Assembly (NCBI GenBank): GCA_030386875.1
Contig: CM059579.1
Span: forward strand, 19,998,484 to 20,062,483
Source of the DNA: Morinoia aosen
Lineage: Eukaryota; Arthropoda; Malacostraca; Amphipoda; Talitridae
Direction of reading: 5' to 3'
Length of the DNA stretch: 64,000 nt
This document shows, one piece after another, positions 33,747-45,829 of this stretch. Numbering within the stretch: position 1 is the first letter of the stretch; the number at the start of each line of letters is the position of its first letter. The notes under the pieces are model-generated. The model was not told the DNA's origin. It did not search any database and saw only the letters and a program-made list of their open reading frames with translations. A program made the translations under genes and the position numbers.

Positions 33747-35949
33747 TTCAGGAAAGGAGAGTAACAGCAGTGTGCGATGGAAGAAGAGTTCGGAAATGGG
33801 AGTAACAGCAGAGTGCGATGGAAGAAGAGTTCGGAAAGGAGAGTCACAGCAGTGTGCGATGGAAGAAGAGTTCGGAAATGGGAGTAACAGCAGAGTGCGA
33901 TGGAAGAAGAGTTCGGAAAGGAGAGTCACAGCAGTGTGCGATGGAAGAAGAGTTCGGAAATGGGAGTAACAGCAGTGTGCGATGGAAGAAGAGTTCGGAA
34001 ATGGGAGTAACAGCAGAGTGCGATGGAAGAAGAGTTCGGAAAGGAGAGTCACAGCAGTGTGCGATGGAAGAAGAGTTCGGAAATGGGAGTAACAGCAGTG
34101 TGCGATGGAAGAAGAGTTCGGAAATGGGAGTAACAGCAGAGTGCGATGGAAGAAGAGTTCGGAAAGGAGAGTAACAGCAGTGTGCGATGGAAGAAGAGTT
34201 CGGAAATGGGAGTAACAGCAGAGTGCGATGGAAGAAGAGTTCGGAAAGGAGAGTCACAGCAGTGTGCGATGGAAGAAGAGTTCGGAAATGGGAGTAACAG
34301 CAGAGTGCGATGGAAGAAGAGTTCGGAAAGGAGAGTCACAGCAGTGTGCGATGGAAGAAGAGTTCGGAAATGGGAGTAACAGCAGAGTGCGATGGAAGAA
34401 GAGTTCGGAAAGGAGAGTCACAGCAGTGTGCGATGGAAGAAGAGTTCGGAAATGGGAGTAACAGCAGTGTGCGATGGAAGAAGAGTTCGGAAATGGGAGT
34501 AACAGCAGAGTGCGATGGAAGAAGAGTTCGGAAAGGGGAGCAACAGCAGTGTGCGATGGAAGAATAGTTCGGAAAGGAGAGTCACAGCAATGTGCGATGG
34601 AAGAAGAGTTCGGAAAGGGGAGTAACAGCAGTGTGCGATGGAAGAAGAGTTCGGAAAGGAGAGTAACAGCAGTGTGCGATGGAAGAAGAGTTCGGAAAGG
34701 AGAGTCACAGCAGTGTGCGATGGAAGAAGAGTTCGGAAAGGAGAGTCACAGCCGTGTGCGATGGAAGAAGAGTTCGGAAAGGGGAGTAACAGCAGTGAAC
34801 GATGGAAGAATAGTTCGGAAAGGAGAGTAACAGCAGTGTGCGATGGAAGAAGAGTTCGGAAAGGAGAGTCACAGCGGTGTGCGATGGAAGAAGAGTTCGG
34901 AAAGGGGAGTAACAGCAGTGAACGATGGAAGAATAGTTCGGAAAGGAGAGTAACAGCAGTGTGCGATGGAAGAAGAGTTCGGAAAGGAGAGTAACAGCAG
35001 TGTGCGATGGAAGAAGAGTTCGGAAAGGAGAGTAACAGCAGTGTGCGATGGAAGAATAGTTCGGAAAGGGGAGTAACAGCAGTGTGCGATGGAAGAAGAG
35101 TTCGGAAAGGAGAGTAACAGCAGTGTGCTATGGAAGAATAGTTCGGAAAGGGGAGTAACAGCAGTGTGCGATGGAAGAATAGTTGGGAAATGGGAGTAAC
35201 AGCAGAGTGCGATGGAAGAAGAGTTCGGAAAGAGGAGCAACAGCAGTGTGCGATGGAAGAAGAGTTCGGAAAGGAGAGTAACAGCAGTGTGCGATGGAAG
35301 AAGAGTTCAGAAAGGAGAGTAACAGCAGTGTGCGATGGAAGAAGATGAGTTCAGAAAGGAGAGTAACAGCAGTGTGCGATGGAAGAAGATGAGTTCAGAA
35401 AGGAGAGTAACAGCAGTGTGCGATGGAAGAAGATGAGTTCAGAAAGGAGAGTAACAGCAGTGTGCGATGGAAGAAGATGAGTTCAGAAAGGAGAGTAACA
35501 GCAGTGTGCGATTGAAGAAGAGTTCAGAAAGGAGAGTAACAGCAGTGTGCGATGGAAGAAGATGAGTTCAGAAAGGAGAGTAACAGCAGTGTGCGATGGA
35601 AGAAGATGAGTTCAGAAAGGAGAGTAACAGCAGTGAGCGATGGAAGAAGAGTTCAGAAAGGAGAGTAACAGCAGAGTGTGCGATGGAAGAAGATGAGTTC
35701 AGAAAGGAGAGTAACAGCAGTGTGCGATGGAAGAAGATGAGTTCAGAAAGGAGAGTAACAGCAGTGTGCGATGGAAGAAGATGAGTTCAGAAAGGAGAGT
35801 AACAGCAGTGTGCGATGGAAGAAGATGAGTTCAGAAAGGAGAGTAACAGCAGTGTGCGATGGAAGAAGATGAGTTCAGAAAGGAGAGTAACAGCAGTGTG
35901 CGATGGAAGAAGATGAGTTCAGAAAGGAGAGTAACAGCAATGTGCGATG
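33747..35949. repeat. 41/44-bp satellite with higher-order structure, about 52 units
   Basis: The core is ACAGCAGTGTGCGATGGAAG plus AAGAGTTCGGAAAG. Three zones follow each other. 33760..34550 alternates two 41-bp variants (AAATGGGAGTAAC...CAGAGTG and AAAGGAGAGTCAC...CAGTGTG) in 82-bp dimers and some 123-bp trimers. 34550..35330 is mostly uniform 41-bp units, with a sub-variant GAATAGTTCGG. 35335..35949 is mostly a 44-bp unit with an added GAT (GAAGATGAGTTCAG). The sequential variants indicate successive amplification waves. The many 60 to 137 residue frames are by-products. Confidence 0.97.
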
Positions 35950-37875
35950 GACCTGAAAACAAGAACGCCATGCAAACAAGAGGATGGAATGGGAATGGAG
36001 CCCTCGCGAAGTGATTATTATGCGTGCGACGATAACACCGTCTGGGGAGACATTAAATTAAAAAAAAAACGACCCAGTGCAACACGAGTTTGCACGGCTC
36101 ATCAAAATTAACGAAACGAAGTACAGCCTCTACCCTGACGATGGAGGACAAATAATATGCATCTACTAAGTGGTACACAAATCAAAGAACAAAAAACTCG
36201 ATTTACGACTTCCATAAATAAAAACAAACATCTGTTCTCGGAAAGAGCCGTAAAGCATAATAGCCATCTTTTCATTAAGGTAGCTCAAATAGCTCGCTCC
36301 TGTGTGTTACCATGGCAACCAATAAACAAGCGCTTTGTTTCAGCGGTCTGGAACGTTTTAATTATCCAGCTCATTAATCAGATTCGCACTCACAGCTGTT
36401 TTTAATTAAAAGAGTAATTTGTCTATATTTGTTTTCTGCTCGTACGAAAGAAGAAAGCACGTACGTAGCAATGCAGTCATAAAATTCACGTTTTCTCTGT
36501 TATGAAGATTAAACTGAAACTCTCAGGCGAGAAAACGTGTTAAGGCCAAACAAACACGTGTCTACATAATCCATCCAGGTAGCCATTTCATACGTTGTTT
36601 TGTCTCACCGTGTGCGATGTGTGAAACAACGTCAGCTTCAAGTGTGCAGCCAGTTCACTTCCTGCCGTGTATGGAAGTCAATGGTATCTTAACTGCAGTT
36701 TAACTGAACTATAATTCATGTCAACACTTGATTGGTCCGTCTCTGTTCTATAAACAGTGAGGAGTGAGAGATATTTCTTTTTGATGTCAGGATGCAGCGA
36801 TGATGGACTCATTAATTGCAGAACAAAGCGGAGAAAGAGATCCTTGTTTTGTCCATCCACCGGAAGCTGCCGGAAGCTGGCGTTCAAAACTTAACTCAAT
36901 GGCAAAGCATCAGAAGTGTGTTGTAGACCAGCACGGCTTCTGACGCTAAGTTCTAAAAAAGCACGAAAATGCGATGACCAGAGTTTTGTGTAGCCACGTG
37001 AATAAGTGAAATTTGGTGCACAACGTTCGTAACTCCCTATATATATATATGAACAATACAATAATTTCCGATCTTGCAGTCGTCTTAGGTTTTATATGAA
37101 ATTTGGCGGTTGCCTGTCGACCCGGCTGTCAATTCTCAAAGGGTCTCTGGGCAAACTATACGAGTACAATACAATGACTCTTATCCAAAAATCAACATCT
37201 CCCCCATGTTTTTCGCAACTAAAAAGGAAGCCTGGCAGTGTTCAAGCTTCAAGTTTAAGCCGCCGCGACGCAATAGAGCAGATTTTTTGGTAACGAAACT
37301 TCATATTTCAAACTGGCCACACATGATTTGAAAACAAAGAATAAGAAATATTTCCTTTGCTGATACACAGAGGACTTTTCATCGTTTTCGAAGTTCTATA
37401 TAAACGTTGAAAACTTCCATAATTTTCAGCTCGGGTAAGCAACTCGTCCTTTAGGGTAGAAAATTCTCCATAAGTGTGTGCGATACGCCCCACACCGTGA
37501 ATTTCACAGGAGTGTCCTCACATGTTCTATTATCTGAAGAATAAAAACTCACGAGTAACCACATCAGCTCCATCTTTGACGGACACGAACTGGTTACATG
37601 CTGGTCAATTTCCTGAGCTAAAACATAGTATTGCTTCGCATGAATTAATTACTATTGCATTCTCATACTCGCAGGAATGAGCTGTCAGTGAAGCACTAAA
37701 TTGATTCAAAATCGATTTGTACTAAAGGTTTTGAAGTTCAGTCAGTACCCGATATGCACTCATACAATACAAAAACCTTTGATGGAAAGTTTGCTTCTAT
37801 AGATGAACAATACTAACCTACTGCGAAATTAAATACGAATACATTAGTCACCGATGAAGGATAAATATAAGTGAT
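35950..37875. other. No supported feature
   Basis: AT-rich to mixed. All frames are 82 residues or fewer and show no known domain. A short (TA)n tract lies at about 37038..37050. Confidence 0.45.
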
Positions 37876-38240
37876 TACATTAGATTATATGTTAGTTTAA
37901 GCCTCCCCAATCGGTACGAAAAAAGAGCGTATTGAAGAAAGGAAGGAGGAAGGCACCATTTAGTATGGAGAAAAGGGAATGCGGAATCTACACAGAAGGG
38001 GCATAGAAACATTAAGTTGAGAAAGAAGTTCATGAAACAAGATAAAAGTTGAAGAAAAAATTATTAGGAGCTGAAAAACAGGACAACAGCGAACCGAAAA
38101 AATGTGGTCCTTAACATAACAAAAGCATTTTATTTCAACAAAAAGAAGGCCTACCTAACTGTCAGCTCGAACCCTCACACATTTTTCCCCTGGGAGTGTT
38201 AATTCTCACAGATACTATATAGTTGTGGCATCCTGAGGGG
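37876..38240 (-). repeat. Family D SINE-like copy 9
   Basis: Full-length, from TACATTAGATTATATG to TCCTGAGGGG. Its minus-strand head contains GAGGGTTCGAGCTGACAG, which resembles a pol III B box (GGTTCRANNCC). Possible imperfect target duplication: ATAAATATAAGTGAT before, ATAATATAAATGAT after. Confidence 0.88.
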
Positions 38241-38898
38241 ATAATATAAATGATAATACAAAGTGCAGCAGTAAATTTGGGTCAAACAAAATTTCCCACC
38301 AACAATGAAAGGTAACTGTTGGATAATTGATAGGTTGTGTTTACACACAAATCAGTACACAAGGTGGCAATATAGCAAACATAGAAATACTGTGCCCCAA
38401 AAAATGCTGTTTACAATAAATCCGTCGCACTAAAGTGATGCAAATTATGAGGGCCAGCTGTTACTTGGAACACCTATTTCGTATCATTTTGAAAACCACC
38501 ACGTTTGGTTAGCAATCTTACATTTAAAGCTTGCTAATTACAGCTTGCTTTGAATTCGTTTCGTGGCCTGAAGGAGAGGACATGTATCAGAGTAACGAGC
38601 TGCGCAGAGCACCTGCAACAGACACGATGCAGCATGAACTGCTGGTCGCAGTTCTGAATTACCTTGACAAATGACACAAGGAAAACTAGCTGTCAGAGGA
38701 TCGCTTTCAATGGTGATTAAAAAAATCAGTAACTGAGAGATTGCTCGTGAAAATACTGTTTCTTGTTGAATATTATTAATACAAAAAATTAGCAGGAACA
38801 ATTTTTTATGTCTCATTTTAAATTTTACCTCGGAACCTGAAAGACTGTTCATGAAAATACAGTCTCTAGTTAAATTCTACTTATAAAAAATTCAGAGG
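38241..38898. other. No supported feature
   Basis: AT-rich. A minus-strand frame of 104 residues (38538..38852) has no recognised motif. Confidence 0.4.
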
Positions 38899-38912
38899 AA
38901 AAATCTATCAAT

Positions 38913-39274
38913 TATTATTATTATTATATAAGAAAGTTTTAGCCTCCCTTAACCACGACAAAGATGTTCCCAGAGAGGAAAAAGGAAGGCACCATTTAGT
39001 ATGGAGTTGAGGGAACGTGGAATCTATGCACAAGGTGCACAGAAACAGTAAGCTAGGAAAGAAGTTCATGAAACAAGAAAAAAGTTGAAGAAGAAAGTAG
39101 TAGGTGCTGAAAAACAGGACAGCAGTGAACCGAAAAAAGATGGTCCGTAACAAAACAAAAACCTATTTTATTACAACAAAAAGGAAGCCTACCTAACCTT
39201 TAGCTCGGGCCCACACATGGTTCCCCTGGGAGCGCCAATTCCCATAGATACAATAGTTGTATCCCCCTGAGGGG
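38913..39274 (-). repeat. Family D SINE-like copy 10
   Basis: Full-length, with (TTA)n at one end and CTGAGGGG at the other, between perfect 14-bp direct repeats AAAAATCTATCAAT (38899..38912 and 39275..39288). Confidence 0.93.
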
Positions 39275-39288
39275 AAAAATCTATCAAT

Positions 39289-40783
39289 ATTTCATACAAA
39301 TTTCACCTACAAAATATTCACGATCAATGGAACAAGATGCGCAGGCTAACAGCATTGCGAGGGCTTCATTACTAAATGCCAACAATTAAACAAAAATAAC
39401 GTTAAAAAAATCGCTACACCGACAAAAGAGAAACCAAAATTACGGAAGAGCACGTCAAGATGCTTAGCAAAACACAAAACGAAAATAAATGCCATCAAGA
39501 ACCTGTTAAAAAGTTCCTAGAGCACGAAGACAATACTTGAAGTTATGAGGATGAGTAAATTTCATTAAGAACGTGTTGAAAACACTACCACAGCACGAGC
39601 ACTTGAGGTTACGAGGAAGTGGACAACGGAACCAGCAACGGAAGAGGAGCGCAATACCAGCAGCGTGAGAAGAGCACATTTGACAGCAGAGTTTCATGAC
39701 ACGCAGCGCGCCCCGCCAGGGACAGCGCAACATGTGGGAGCGCAGCAGCTACGGTCGGTCGCAGCACGCGTCAGACAGCAAGGTGTGACACCGGCTATTC
39801 CTGAACGCCGGTCGATAAGTATAGTTGCAGGAGCTGCGCCCCACCGTGGAGCTCGGCCGGATTTTCAACCAATTTACGTCATCACAGCGGCATTGCAAGC
39901 AGCGCAAGTTTATTTAAGCGGACCTACGTTGTCGGTTGGGATACTCCGACGACTTAAATTAGCTGAAAATCCGGTCCTTTGTCTTGTTATCTGCTTCCTG
40001 CTCAAATGCGAACTGCTAGTGAATTTCTGTTCGTATTTGAGCAGCGGTCATGTCTCACGTTACTGGAGGTAGCGAGTTGAGGTGTCGTACACGCATTCAG
40101 ATGATGAAGGGTTATTCAGAAATGTACGGTACGTGCCCAAGATTGAGGTCTGATGTTATTTCGGAGAGCTGATCAATAAAATGTGAGTTGCTAAATAAAT
40201 TCATTGGAATCAATAGTTAACTTATTAACTGGTAAAATTAAAGCATTTCTACGTAGTTATATTACGCAACTACATTTGAAATGAAAAACTGCAAGACATA
40301 AACAATGCCAGAGATTTCGGTGTAGTTCAAAATGGAAAGCAAGATAAAAAGGCGATTTGAATAACCATTGACTAACCACCAAGTTGATGAAGGTTGGATT
40401 GCAACTATACTCCAAAGACAAATCGACGGTAAACAATTAAGCAATTGGAAAAATGACGCCGAAATGGAATTGAGTTCTAATTCAAGACAAGAAACAAAGT
40501 AAGACATACACGTTAGATGGAAAAAAATTAAATACACTGATTCACTCCGGAAGTACTAACACTTGATGAGAGTAATCATTTGAAAATGTAATTGGCTCAA
40601 AAGGGACTCATTAGAAGAAACAAGATATGCAGAGGAAAATACCGTACATTGTAAAACTATTAGTTGTAGATTTTCCTAAAAAAACGCGTCTCAGAAATAT
40701 CAAGAGCTTAATAATTTAATCTGAACTCTTATTTCTTCACATTCAAATTTTCAAATATAAAAGAAAATGAGAACTGCATAAAA
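39289..40783. other. GC-richer block 39660..40080 in AT-rich DNA
   Basis: The block has a 135-residue + strand frame (39665..40072) without a known domain. It also has a TATA-like TTTATTTAAG (39910..39919) followed by GC-rich sequence, with TGTGACACCGG near its middle. This could be a solo LTR or a promoter, but no paired terminus or target duplication was found. The flanks hold nothing recognisable. Confidence 0.3.
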
Positions 40784-40785
40784 TA

Positions 40786-41792
40786 CAGGGTGTCAATAAA
40801 GTCTCTTTACCCTTTCAAAATTTATAACAAAGGCAATTGATAGGATATTTTATTTAAATTTGTTCTACTGCATTCAGCGTTTATAAGCGATTTTTTTTAC
40901 CTCATTTAATAGACTTCTACATGTACACCATTAGTTGCACGAAGCAGATCAAGACTGTACTCGAATTCACCATGTTCGCTGTAGCATAGCCTCATCAATT
41001 TGCGTCATTGGCATCAGGTATCCTTTGCTTTCGGTCAGTAATGTCTCGTCTCTTTGTTCGATACACGATATCTTCAACATAGCCCCATAGATAGAAGTTT
41101 AGGGAAGTGATATCTGGTGAACGGGGTGGCCAAGGAATTGGCCCATGCCTTCCAGCCCACCGGTCTGGAATAGTTTGATTGAGGAACCCACGAACATGCA
41201 GTCCCCAATGTGGTGGTATACCATCTTGCTGAGAATGATGGTTGTTTTAAAGTCATTCAGTAGTAGTGCCACATATTCAGTTAACACGTTGACTGCGACA
41301 CGACCCACCGGTGGGTCGTGCTTAGGTTTTTCCTGCTGCGAAACGACCCATCGATGGGTCGTTTTGAAAAATTCTAACAACCTTTCTAAATTAGTGGTAT
41401 TTAACAGGCCCAGTTAATGTTTGATATTTACAAATTTGCTTATCACTTTTGACTTTAAATTCAAGTTGAATATTGAACTTCGGTTTAACCCATCGCAACT
41501 AACGTGTTAAAGGGTCCAGGGAAATATTTGTAGTAACTGATGTCTCGTTGAAGAAAAAATGGACCAATTGAAGAGGCACTTTACTGCAGGCGAACATATG
41601 GCAAGAAATTCAAGTACGGTCTTCATGTGATTCGTACAACTAATGCATAGTGTCCATGTAGAAGTCTATTAATACGCTAAAAAGAACTTTAACGAACGCT
41701 GAACACACTAGAACAATCTGAATAAACTACCCTATGAATTGCATTCGTAATAACTTTTTTAAATGGTACAGAGACTTTATGGACACCAATTG
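40786..41792 (-). mobile_element. Mariner/Tc1-superfamily transposon relic with long inverted ends
   Basis: The ends (CAGGGTGTCAATAAAGTCTC on the left, a diverged complement at the right) pair over about 160 bp, including TAGACTTCTACATG. They are flanked by TA (40784..40785, 41793..41794). On the minus strand, about 41225..40960, the sequence reads PPHWGLHVRGFLNQ, then PIPWPPRSPD, then LWGYVEDIVYRTKRRDITDR. This is the C-terminal catalytic half of the WPPRSPDLTPLDFFLWG type of IS630/Tc1-mariner transposases common in insects. The N-terminal half is largely missing and a piggyBac-type MITE interrupts what remains. Confidence 0.85.
41285..41506. mobile_element. piggyBac-type MITE, 222 bp, nested in the mariner relic
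   Basis: TTAA flanks it on both sides (41281..41284, 41507..41510). The element ends are inverted: CACGTTGACTGCG and its near complement CGCAACTAACGTG. The TTAA duplication is diagnostic of piggyBac. Near the left end are two perfect palindromes, CGACCCACCGGTGGGTCG and ACGACCCATCGATGGGTCGT, about 35 bp apart. It is too short to encode a protein. Confidence 0.85.
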
Positions 41793-41794
41793 TA

Positions 41795-42076
41795 TATCAG
41801 AAAACTATTTGAAGTATTGAAGCTTTTACCTCACAAATTCATTCAATTCAGCATGAATAACAGAAACAGCGGCCACTTCTCAGCGGCGCAGCACTGAATA
41901 AGTTATTTTACTAGCCACATGGAATATATTGGACCGGAAAGCAAATTGTTGAGCATAAGCCAACTCCGCCTAACATGCATGAAGTTTTTCAATGAAAAAC
42001 GAGTTATTTGCAAGAGCTAAGTGCTGGCGTGTTTCCTTCCCATAGTTCTCGCAACTCGAATTTACAGTGCATGTGT
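41795..42076. other. Spacer, nothing recognised
   Basis: No repeat or motif seen. Confidence 0.4.
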
Positions 42077-42143
42077 CAGGACTGGAGAGTCGGAGTCGAG
42101 GTCGGTCGGAGTCGGAGAAAAATTGACCGCCTCTCTAGCCCTG
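42077..42143. mobile_element. Very small hAT-type MITE, 67 bp
   Basis: The ends CAGGACTGGAGAG and, on the other strand, CAGGGCTAGAGAG are inverted repeats with two mismatches and begin with the CAGG typical of hAT elements. Direct repeats GCATGTGT (42069..42076) and GTATGTGC (42144..42151) match at six of eight positions. The interior is TCGGAGTCG-rich, as in several known hAT MITEs. Confidence 0.7.
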
Positions 42144-42589
42144 GTATGTGCGACACTGTTGGACTCACGGTGAGGTAAAACAAGTACTTGAACCATTCAA
42201 ATAAGTAATACAACAGTAGTTTGTGGAGCAATTAAATCCAGAAACTTACAAAGTGAGAAAAATATAGATTGATACAAATTAATATTCATCGAAAATATAT
42301 TTCTTTACATCATAAAAACTATGAATAATTTATAACATACATTGAGAAAAAATCATTTGGACTCCTTCTAAAGCAAGTTTTAAGTACGTAATATTTGTAA
42401 CTTTCGAAACCTTAATCGTTTGTCAGCGATGCAACGCCATCAAGAGATTTTAAGGTTAGTTTTACATCAGAATCTTGCCTAAAGGCACTGCATGATATTA
42501 AAGCTAAGGAAATTGTCATAAGAAGTAAAATATCGTATGATTTCTACATACGCTATAAAAACGAGCTATCGGATAATTTGTGAGGATCT
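42144..42589. other. No supported feature
   Basis: AT-rich, nothing recognised. Confidence 0.4.
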
Positions 42590-43560
42590 CAATGTCCCTT
42601 GAAGAATATAGGTCGCAGTGTGTAGAAATGGAAAATGACTAGGATCATGGAAAACTTTCCACGTTCTGGTGTACACCGACAGATCACAATAGTAAATTCA
42701 CAAAGTATGCAACGAAAGGTCATAAACAGTTCGTTCGTGATAAGAGAAGAAATTCACGAATATCTTAGAGCCGCTGGAACGCAGGCCTGACTGAAAGGAA
42801 ACAATCAGCATGGCCGGCATAACCTCAGGCTGCAAGAGCTCAAATCACGATCTCTCCCCAAACCCCCCCAGACCCCATTACTGAAGAAACGGCATTCAAA
42901 ATAACGAGCAAAATTTGCCTAAACAAAGTTAGGGTATGAAAAGGATTTTAAAATTAATTCTTGTGGTTTGATACAGCAAGATAAAGCTTTATAGCCCTAA
43001 TGTTGCCACTCATGTTTGGAGAAATGATGGAACAACCTACGCAGAGAATTGTGAAACACGGTAGCGAGAGTATAATGGGACAAGATACATGACAATTTAA
43101 ACTAATTTAAGTAAATAGGGATAAATAGTGCTACCTATCGTGAGATATAAAATAATTTGCAACAATCTGCCAAAGAATTTGATCTAAAATCAGAATGGCA
43201 GCTCCAACAGGACGATGATTCCAGGAATACAACCAAGGCAATTCGCGAATGGATCGAACGGAACTAAGCAATGTCACTGACATGGATTGTCTGTCGCCGG
43301 ACCTAATTTTGATAGAAAATTTACGTTACAAATTCAAAGTTAGAACCGCACAAGACGGCCGAACAACCTCAATGAATTAAAGATGTTTTCAAATGAAGAA
43401 TGAAATAAGGTTTCACTCAAATCTTGCCACAATTTGATCAAAAATAAATTACAGAAACCGCTCAAGGAGCTGAAACAACAGGAACTACTCAAGAACTAAA
43501 GATAAAGTTCGCAAAGGCTTTTTCGCTTAAGTAAAATTTGAAATAGCACTCGCATACACA
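42590..43560 (+). pseudogene. Tc1-like transposase relic 3
   Basis: Read on +, the translation in shifting frames resembles a Tc1 transposase in the right order. About 42640..42760 resembles the linker after the HTH. About 43196..43265 reads LQQDDDSRNTTKAIREWIER, matching the QQDNDPKHTSK block with its catalytic aspartate. About 43275..43330 reads LSPDLILIENL, matching the SPDLNPIENLW block that follows it. Stops and frameshifts are frequent. It differs from the other two Tc1 relics in sequence and lies on the opposite strand. Termini were not located. Confidence 0.75.
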
Positions 43561-44171
43561 TGCCTAAAAAAAAAGTTGTTGATTTTACTCACAAGTTCGG
43601 CTTCTCCGGCAAAGCTCCATGTTTGCTAAGGTAGTTAATAACACATTATATAACACTTGGAACTCGAGGCAACATCGTCTGTAAGCAAGGTGTAGGGGGT
43701 AAGTATAGATATAGCATGGGAGACTGGTTCTCTGTGAAAGTTTTCAAGCGACATGCTGAAAATATACAACATTTACTTCAAAGTCCAACAAGTTTAGTTA
43801 CTAAAGTTCTTTGAGTTAAATCAAATACGATCAAAATGCATGGATTGCGATGTAATATAACCAGAAAAAAGTGAATTTTTTTCTCGCACTCAAGTAGCTG
43901 AGTTCTATTTTCAGAGCAAAATAAAACTTTGTGATAAACTTTTGCTCCGACGGATAAATAGAAACTTAGGAAGTTTCTAGAAAGAAACTTAGAAAGGTGG
44001 ATTTTCCGCAGGATGAATATCTGAACACGATTAATAAATATGTACCCGGAGCGGAGGAAGATATAAGTGTGGGTGTGCCGCCACTTTCCCTCATGGATCA
44101 ACACGACATTCACTATATATGATGTGCTCAAGCTGCGGTTCAGTAAGCGAACGAGGCAAGTCGGTAACAAA
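43561..44171. other. No supported feature
   Basis: A minus-strand frame of 139 residues (43778..44197) runs into MITE DNA at its start and has no known motif. It is not called. Confidence 0.4.
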
Positions 44172-44200
44172 TTATCTTCGGTAAATCTGAAGGACATGTC

Positions 44201-44748
44201 GGTAAACCTGAAGGAGATGACAGTTGTCGATTTTCCACTTTTTGGTGCCTGAACCTAATTAATTGAATCAAAATAAAAAAAGTTTTCTTCTATTCTTTTT
44301 TCGTCTCAAATGAGTATTTTACGATTTATAGCGGTAAGTTTAGTTTCGTCATTGATGACGAATGCGCTCGAATAAACAGCTACTCATTGATTTTCGAATT
44401 TTTGTTGCTTGAAACATGGTAATAATACCGAAATAAACAACTTTAATTCTATACACTTTTTTCGTCAAATGAGTATTTAACGAGGTATAGCGGTAGGTTT
44501 GGTTTCGTCTTTCAAGACAGAGCGCTGAAAGCGAGACGCCATTGCAGTATTGCCATACAACTCGATCAAAGAATTTCTTTCCGCTTCAAAGACTGGAGTT
44601 GCGGTAAGTCATTTACCGCTATAACTAATAAAATACTCATTTGAGACAAAAAGTGCATAGAAGAAAACTTGTTTATTTCGATCTAATTAACTATGCTAAG
44701 GCATCGAAATTTACAAAATCGACAACTGTCATCTCCTTCAGATTTACC
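44201..44748. mobile_element. MITE C2, inserted in the end of C3
   Basis: A 548-bp family C copy, GGTAAACCTGAAGGA to TCCTTCAGATTTACC, in the same orientation as C1 and closely similar to it. The flanking 8-mers GACATGTC (44193..44200) and GATATGTC (44749..44756) differ at one base. The target lies within C3's own terminal repeat. Confidence 0.9.
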
Positions 44749-45129
44749 GATATGTCAGTTATCGATTTTGTAAATTTCGATGCCTTAGCATAGTTTATTA
44801 GATCGAAATAAACAAGTTTTCTTCTATGCACTTTCCGTCTCAAATGAGTATTTTATAAGTTATAGGGTAATTCATCAAATATCGAACAGAAACCACGTGT
44901 GTCTAGAAATAACCTTCATAAATTGGTAACTTTTGCTCTGAATAACTGTTGCGGGCCTCAAGATTATTCTTGAACAGTTGCTTTCTTGCTCTGTGATGTC
45001 GCTTTAAAGACAACGTAGATTATTGGTATTTATTTATTGTTCTAGAAATCGAATTCTTGTACAACATAATTTCATCAATATCGAACATGAATCGAACAAG
45101 AATTTTGATCCGAACAGGATGGTTTGTCA

Positions 45130-45380
45130 ATTAGTTCTCCTCGTATGGAACTTTTGTTAGACTATTAGCATGCCACGTATGGTTTGTCTATTAGTACGCA
45201 TCGTATATTTTGTCCATTAATATGCCTCGTATGGTCTATCTATTTGTACACCTCTGATAGTTTGTCTACTAGTACACCTCGTATAGTTTGTCAATTATTA
45301 TGCCTCGTATGGCTTTTCTATTTGTAAACCTCTGATGGTTTGTCAATTAGTACTCCTCGTATGGAACTTTTGTTTTAGGA
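45130..45380. repeat. Degenerate 26-bp minisatellite in element A
   Basis: Units like TAGTTTGTCTACTAGTACAC plus CTCGTA recur about ten times, alternating CTCGTATGG and CTCTGATAG joints. The same array is at 51925..52215 in element B in reverse, so it was present in the common parent. Confidence 0.88.
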
Positions 45381-45394
45381 CGTCCTATATTACG

Positions 45395-45480
45395 AAACTT
45401 TTTAAAACCCAATATGTTGACATGTATCTCATGTGGCCACTTAGAAAATAAACGTTTTTCTTTCATTCCTTTTTTTCTTT
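45395..45480 (+). repeat. Family F tail inside element A
   Basis: TTTTTAAAACCCAATATG, then TAGAAAATAAACG, then a T/C-rich tract, matching the 3' half of the copies at 11701 and 20517. The copy in B lies at about 51815..51900 on the minus strand. Confidence 0.55.
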
Positions 45481-45503
45481 GGTGCACTGGATTTTCTTGG
45501 AAG

Positions 45504-45780
45504 TGCTCGCGGTGGCACAGCGGTTAAGGGATCGGACTTGTATCTTGGAGCCGCGGGTTCGTATCCCGGCGCTGGCGCTGCGATTTTCCCCGTTGGGTAT
45601 AAGGGAAAGCTCAAGCACAATACCCCACTCGACCCAGGTGTCGGAAATGGGTACTGGCTTACGGGGGAACCGTCATGGTGTCCTATACATAGTTTTAGTT
45701 ATAAGACATTTGAAAAACCAATGCTGAAGATCATTTATATCAGGCTTGATTGGAAATAAAGCATCCCAAAGATGCCGATG
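45504..45780 (+). repeat. tRNA-derived SINE, copy S2, inside element A
   Basis: Same structure as S1: A box TGGCACAGCGG, B box GGTTCGTATCC, body and the GATGCCGATG end, then (TTTG)n. It lies at the equivalent place in element B, so it has been carried along as a passenger. Confidence 0.92.
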
Positions 45781-45829
45781 TTTGTTTTGTTTGTTTGTTT
45801 AAAATAACTGTCTCATTACTTATTTTCAG

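Noticed and set aside
33747-35949. Cluster of 60 to 137 residue proteins on both strands
   Set aside because: They are frame readings of the 41/44-bp satellite unit; starts recur at 82-bp spacing and no frame is favoured.
43778-44197. 139-residue minus-strand gene
   Set aside because: The N-terminal end lies in MITE C3 DNA, the composition is random-like and no motif is present.
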